Origin: Branchiostoma floridae
Lineage: Eukaryota > Chordata > Leptocardii > Amphioxiformes > Branchiostomatidae
Length of the DNA: 64,000 nucleotides
NCBI RefSeq assembly: GCF_000003815.2
Contig: NC_049984.1
Span: 12,581,186 to 12,645,185 of the forward strand
Direction: 5' to 3'
A program made the translations under genes and the position numbers. The notes beneath the pieces were generated by a model. The model ran no database searches, was not told the origin of the DNA, and saw nothing but the letters and a program-made list of their open reading frames with translations. Shown in pieces: positions 62,301-64,000 of the stretch (positions within the stretch are counted from its first letter, which is position 1; every line of letters starts with the position of its first letter).

Positions 62301-62909
62301 GAGTATGCTGTTTGTACCAAGACTAAGTCATTGTGAATATGTTTCATACCACTTGGTGCTATTGGTGACTCTGATTAATCTACTTGATATAATTTTTCCG
62401 ATGAACACAGTATACAAGCTAACAAGCAACAAAGACTTTGCCTGAAAACAAGCTCCAAACTTTTACAACAAAACCACCATATACATTGAAAAGGTCACAT
62501 TGTTATCTCCTCTATGTACAAAATTCCACCATGTTTCAGCAAATATAAGACTTTTCATTTTGGCACAGGACCTGCTTTACTGAGATCCACACAGTAGGAA
62601 CCACACACCCACTGCACAGGAATTCCCATACAACATGTAGAGAGACATATTCAAAATCTATCAATACGACCAAAGTATCAGTCTTACATTGTACATGCAA
62701 GGTTCTGAGTTCCACGGGTCCTCGAGCCATACAAAATGTATAGTACAGTGCCAAGTAGAATTACAATGGCACGTCAATTGTTTGGTAGAAGTTTAGTGGA
62801 TCATTAATGTTGATATGATATGCTTGGTCTATCATCTGTCTTACCAGAGAAAGCTGTCTGGTCATGATTTACAATTCTTACTGTACTGTTGTGGTTTCCT
62901 CAATATCAG

Positions 62910-64000
62910 CTACACTACTGTTGATCCCACCTGTTCCAAGGCTGGTGGGTTGGACTCTAAGTACACTTCCTTCCCCTTTTCATTCCCATCAGTGCCCCCT
63001 TCCTCAAAGTCATACGGGGAGTCAGGCCCTTCCAACTCGTAGTATTTTGGCTCTTTTAGGTTGTCCATACTGTAGTCTTCGCTGTTGTCGTTTTCCGTGT
63101 TTGGCACTGGTTCAGGAGGGTGGTATGTCTGGTTTAACTGGTCGCGAGTCGACGCCTGCTCAGCCGGCCTGTAAGGGTTGGAGGTCAGTGAACCAGATGT
63201 GCGATCTTGGCTTGCCTGTCGGACCATGCCGTTTGTATTAGGCCCTGCATCAGAGTTCTGGTTGATGAGTGGCTGGTATATACCTGGAGCTGACTTGTTG
63301 TTTTGGTTGTTGCGATGGCTGCTGTCCTTGGTGCTGGACAGAGTGCCCAGGGTGGACCCGTCCAGGAATGCCACCAGCTGCTTCCCACTGTGGATGTTTG
63401 GAACGGAGCTGGACCCGACGTGTGGTGCCTTGGACTGCTCCACACATAACGGACGACTGGTGGACTTCTTGAGGTAAGGATGACCACCCCGTGCTGGCGT
63501 GGGAGTGTCTGCCGTCACGTCTGGCAGAGGCTTAGCATCGGAGAACATACCTCCGCTCTCAGGCTTGGTGCTGAAGGAGACAGACTTAGCTGGGCCCTCT
63601 GATGGAGTTGGCGTGGCTGCTGCTTGGGGTGAGTGGATGTCTTGGAAGTCAGGAAAAGTGTTGGATCTCCTGTTGCTGGAAGTCTCAGATTCAGTCGCAC
63701 CGAGGCTCAGTGACTGCTCAGGCCTGTGGTCTTTGCTACTGTAGGGCTTGATGGCGACCACCTCTGGCTGATACTCTGATGGCTGATACTCTGATGGGTG
63801 CTTCAGTGGGGTGTGGTACTGCGAGCCGTCAGAGTCCAGGTCCATCTCTGGGATGGCTTCGTACACACGCTCGGGACACTTTGGCTCGGAGGGCTGCTCC
63901 GGTAGAGGGCGCTGCTCTGGCTGCTGCCCGAGCGGCCGCACCTCCTGGACCCGCGTGGTCTGGGTGCTGGCGTCCGGCTGGTAGTCATTGGGACGGCTGC
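62910..64000 (-). CDS. Unrecognised protein, C-terminal exon (disordered tail ending in TVV), open at window edge
   Basis: The minus-strand frame is open from 64000 to the TAG at 62912-62910, at least 362 codons, without a visible acceptor, so the exon continues outside the window. The product is rich in Ser, Pro, Thr, Gln and Asn with no globular domain or transmembrane segment. It has a duplicated PSEYQ unit from a 15-bp repeat near 63765-63795, acidic Tyr sites (KYYELEGPDSPYDFEE) and ends GSTVV, a class I PDZ-ligand pattern. This would fit the cytoplasmic tail of a membrane receptor or adhesion protein, but that is inference. Coding status rests on length, composition and the clean stop. 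Confidence 0.7.
   Translation of the reverse strand, partial: SRPNDYQPDASTQTTRVQEVRPLGQQPEQRPLPEQPSEPKCPERVYEAIPEMDLDSDGSQYHTPLKHPSEYQPSEYQPEVVAIKPYSSKDHRPEQSLSLGATESETSSNRRSNTFPDFQDIHSPQAAATPTPSEGPAKSVSFSTKPESGGMFSDAKPLPDVTADTPTPARGGHPYLKKSTSRPLCVEQSKAPHVGSSSVPNIHSGKQLVAFLDGSTLGTLSSTKDSSHRNNQNNKSAPGIYQPLINQNSDAGPNTNGMVRQASQDRTSGSLTSNPYRPAEQASTRDQLNQTYHPPEPVPNTENDNSEDYSMDNLKEPKYYELEGPDSPYDFEEGGTDGNEKGKEVYLESNPPALEQVGSTVV

Larger units (their letters stand above)
60537..62909. other. Unassigned region: EDC4 intron or intergenic
   Basis: No further EDC4 exon could be found on the plus strand. It holds two tandem repeats and an assembly gap. Whether it is an EDC4 intron containing the next gene's 3' end, or a join between non-adjacent sequences, cannot be decided here. 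Confidence 0.6.

Overview
The window is 64 kb of intron-rich animal nuclear DNA. Proteins are close to human orthologues, introns are numerous and mostly 0.2-2 kb, and the introns are full of short inverted-repeat DNA transposons and tRNA-derived SINEs. This best fits an invertebrate deuterostome, most likely amphioxus (Branchiostoma). The species call is an inference from gene content, intron density and repeat style; the gene calls do not depend on it. All exon coordinates below were built by hand from splice signals, reading phase and comparison with remembered human family members.

Layout: OPLAH (5-oxoprolinase, minus, 606-18926); EXOSC4 (exosome subunit RRP41, plus, 19169-21305); MAP1LC3/Atg8 (plus, 22511-24507); GAS8/DRC4 (ciliary nexin-dynein regulatory complex, minus, 27732-31593); SPATA2/tamozhennic-like PUB protein with three C-terminal zinc fingers (plus, 33374-36888); SPIDR (homologous-recombination scaffold, minus, 39207-51570, first exon not found); EDC4/Ge-1 (mRNA decapping scaffold, plus, 52746-60536, N-terminal WD40 part only); and, on the minus strand from 64000 down to 62910, the 3' exon of an unrecognised protein ending in a PDZ-ligand-like Thr-Val-Val. 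Two 100-N assembly gaps lie at 41513-41612 and 61746-61845.

The genes do not form one pathway. Their arrangement is the interesting part. OPLAH-EXOSC4, GAS8-SPATA2 and SPIDR-EDC4 are three head-to-head pairs. OPLAH and EXOSC4 are also head-to-head neighbours in human (8q24.3). MAP1LC3, GAS8, SPATA2 and SPIDR fall in human on the SNAI-bearing segments 16q24 / 20q13 / 8q11, so the window looks like an unduplicated version of that vertebrate paralogon.

The strongest unexpected signals are: a tandem pair of 75-nt in-frame exons in OPLAH separated by a 53-nt intron (mutually exclusive exon candidate); another OPLAH intron with both ends locally duplicated, giving a GC donor plus an out-of-frame GT donor and decoy acceptors that can restore frame; an LC3 that ends exactly on the lipidation glycine; an NZF-like zinc finger on a SPATA2-family protein; a duplicated 5' splice site after EDC4 exon 1; and several well-bounded non-autonomous transposons. 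No CRISPR, operon or prokaryotic defence system is present.
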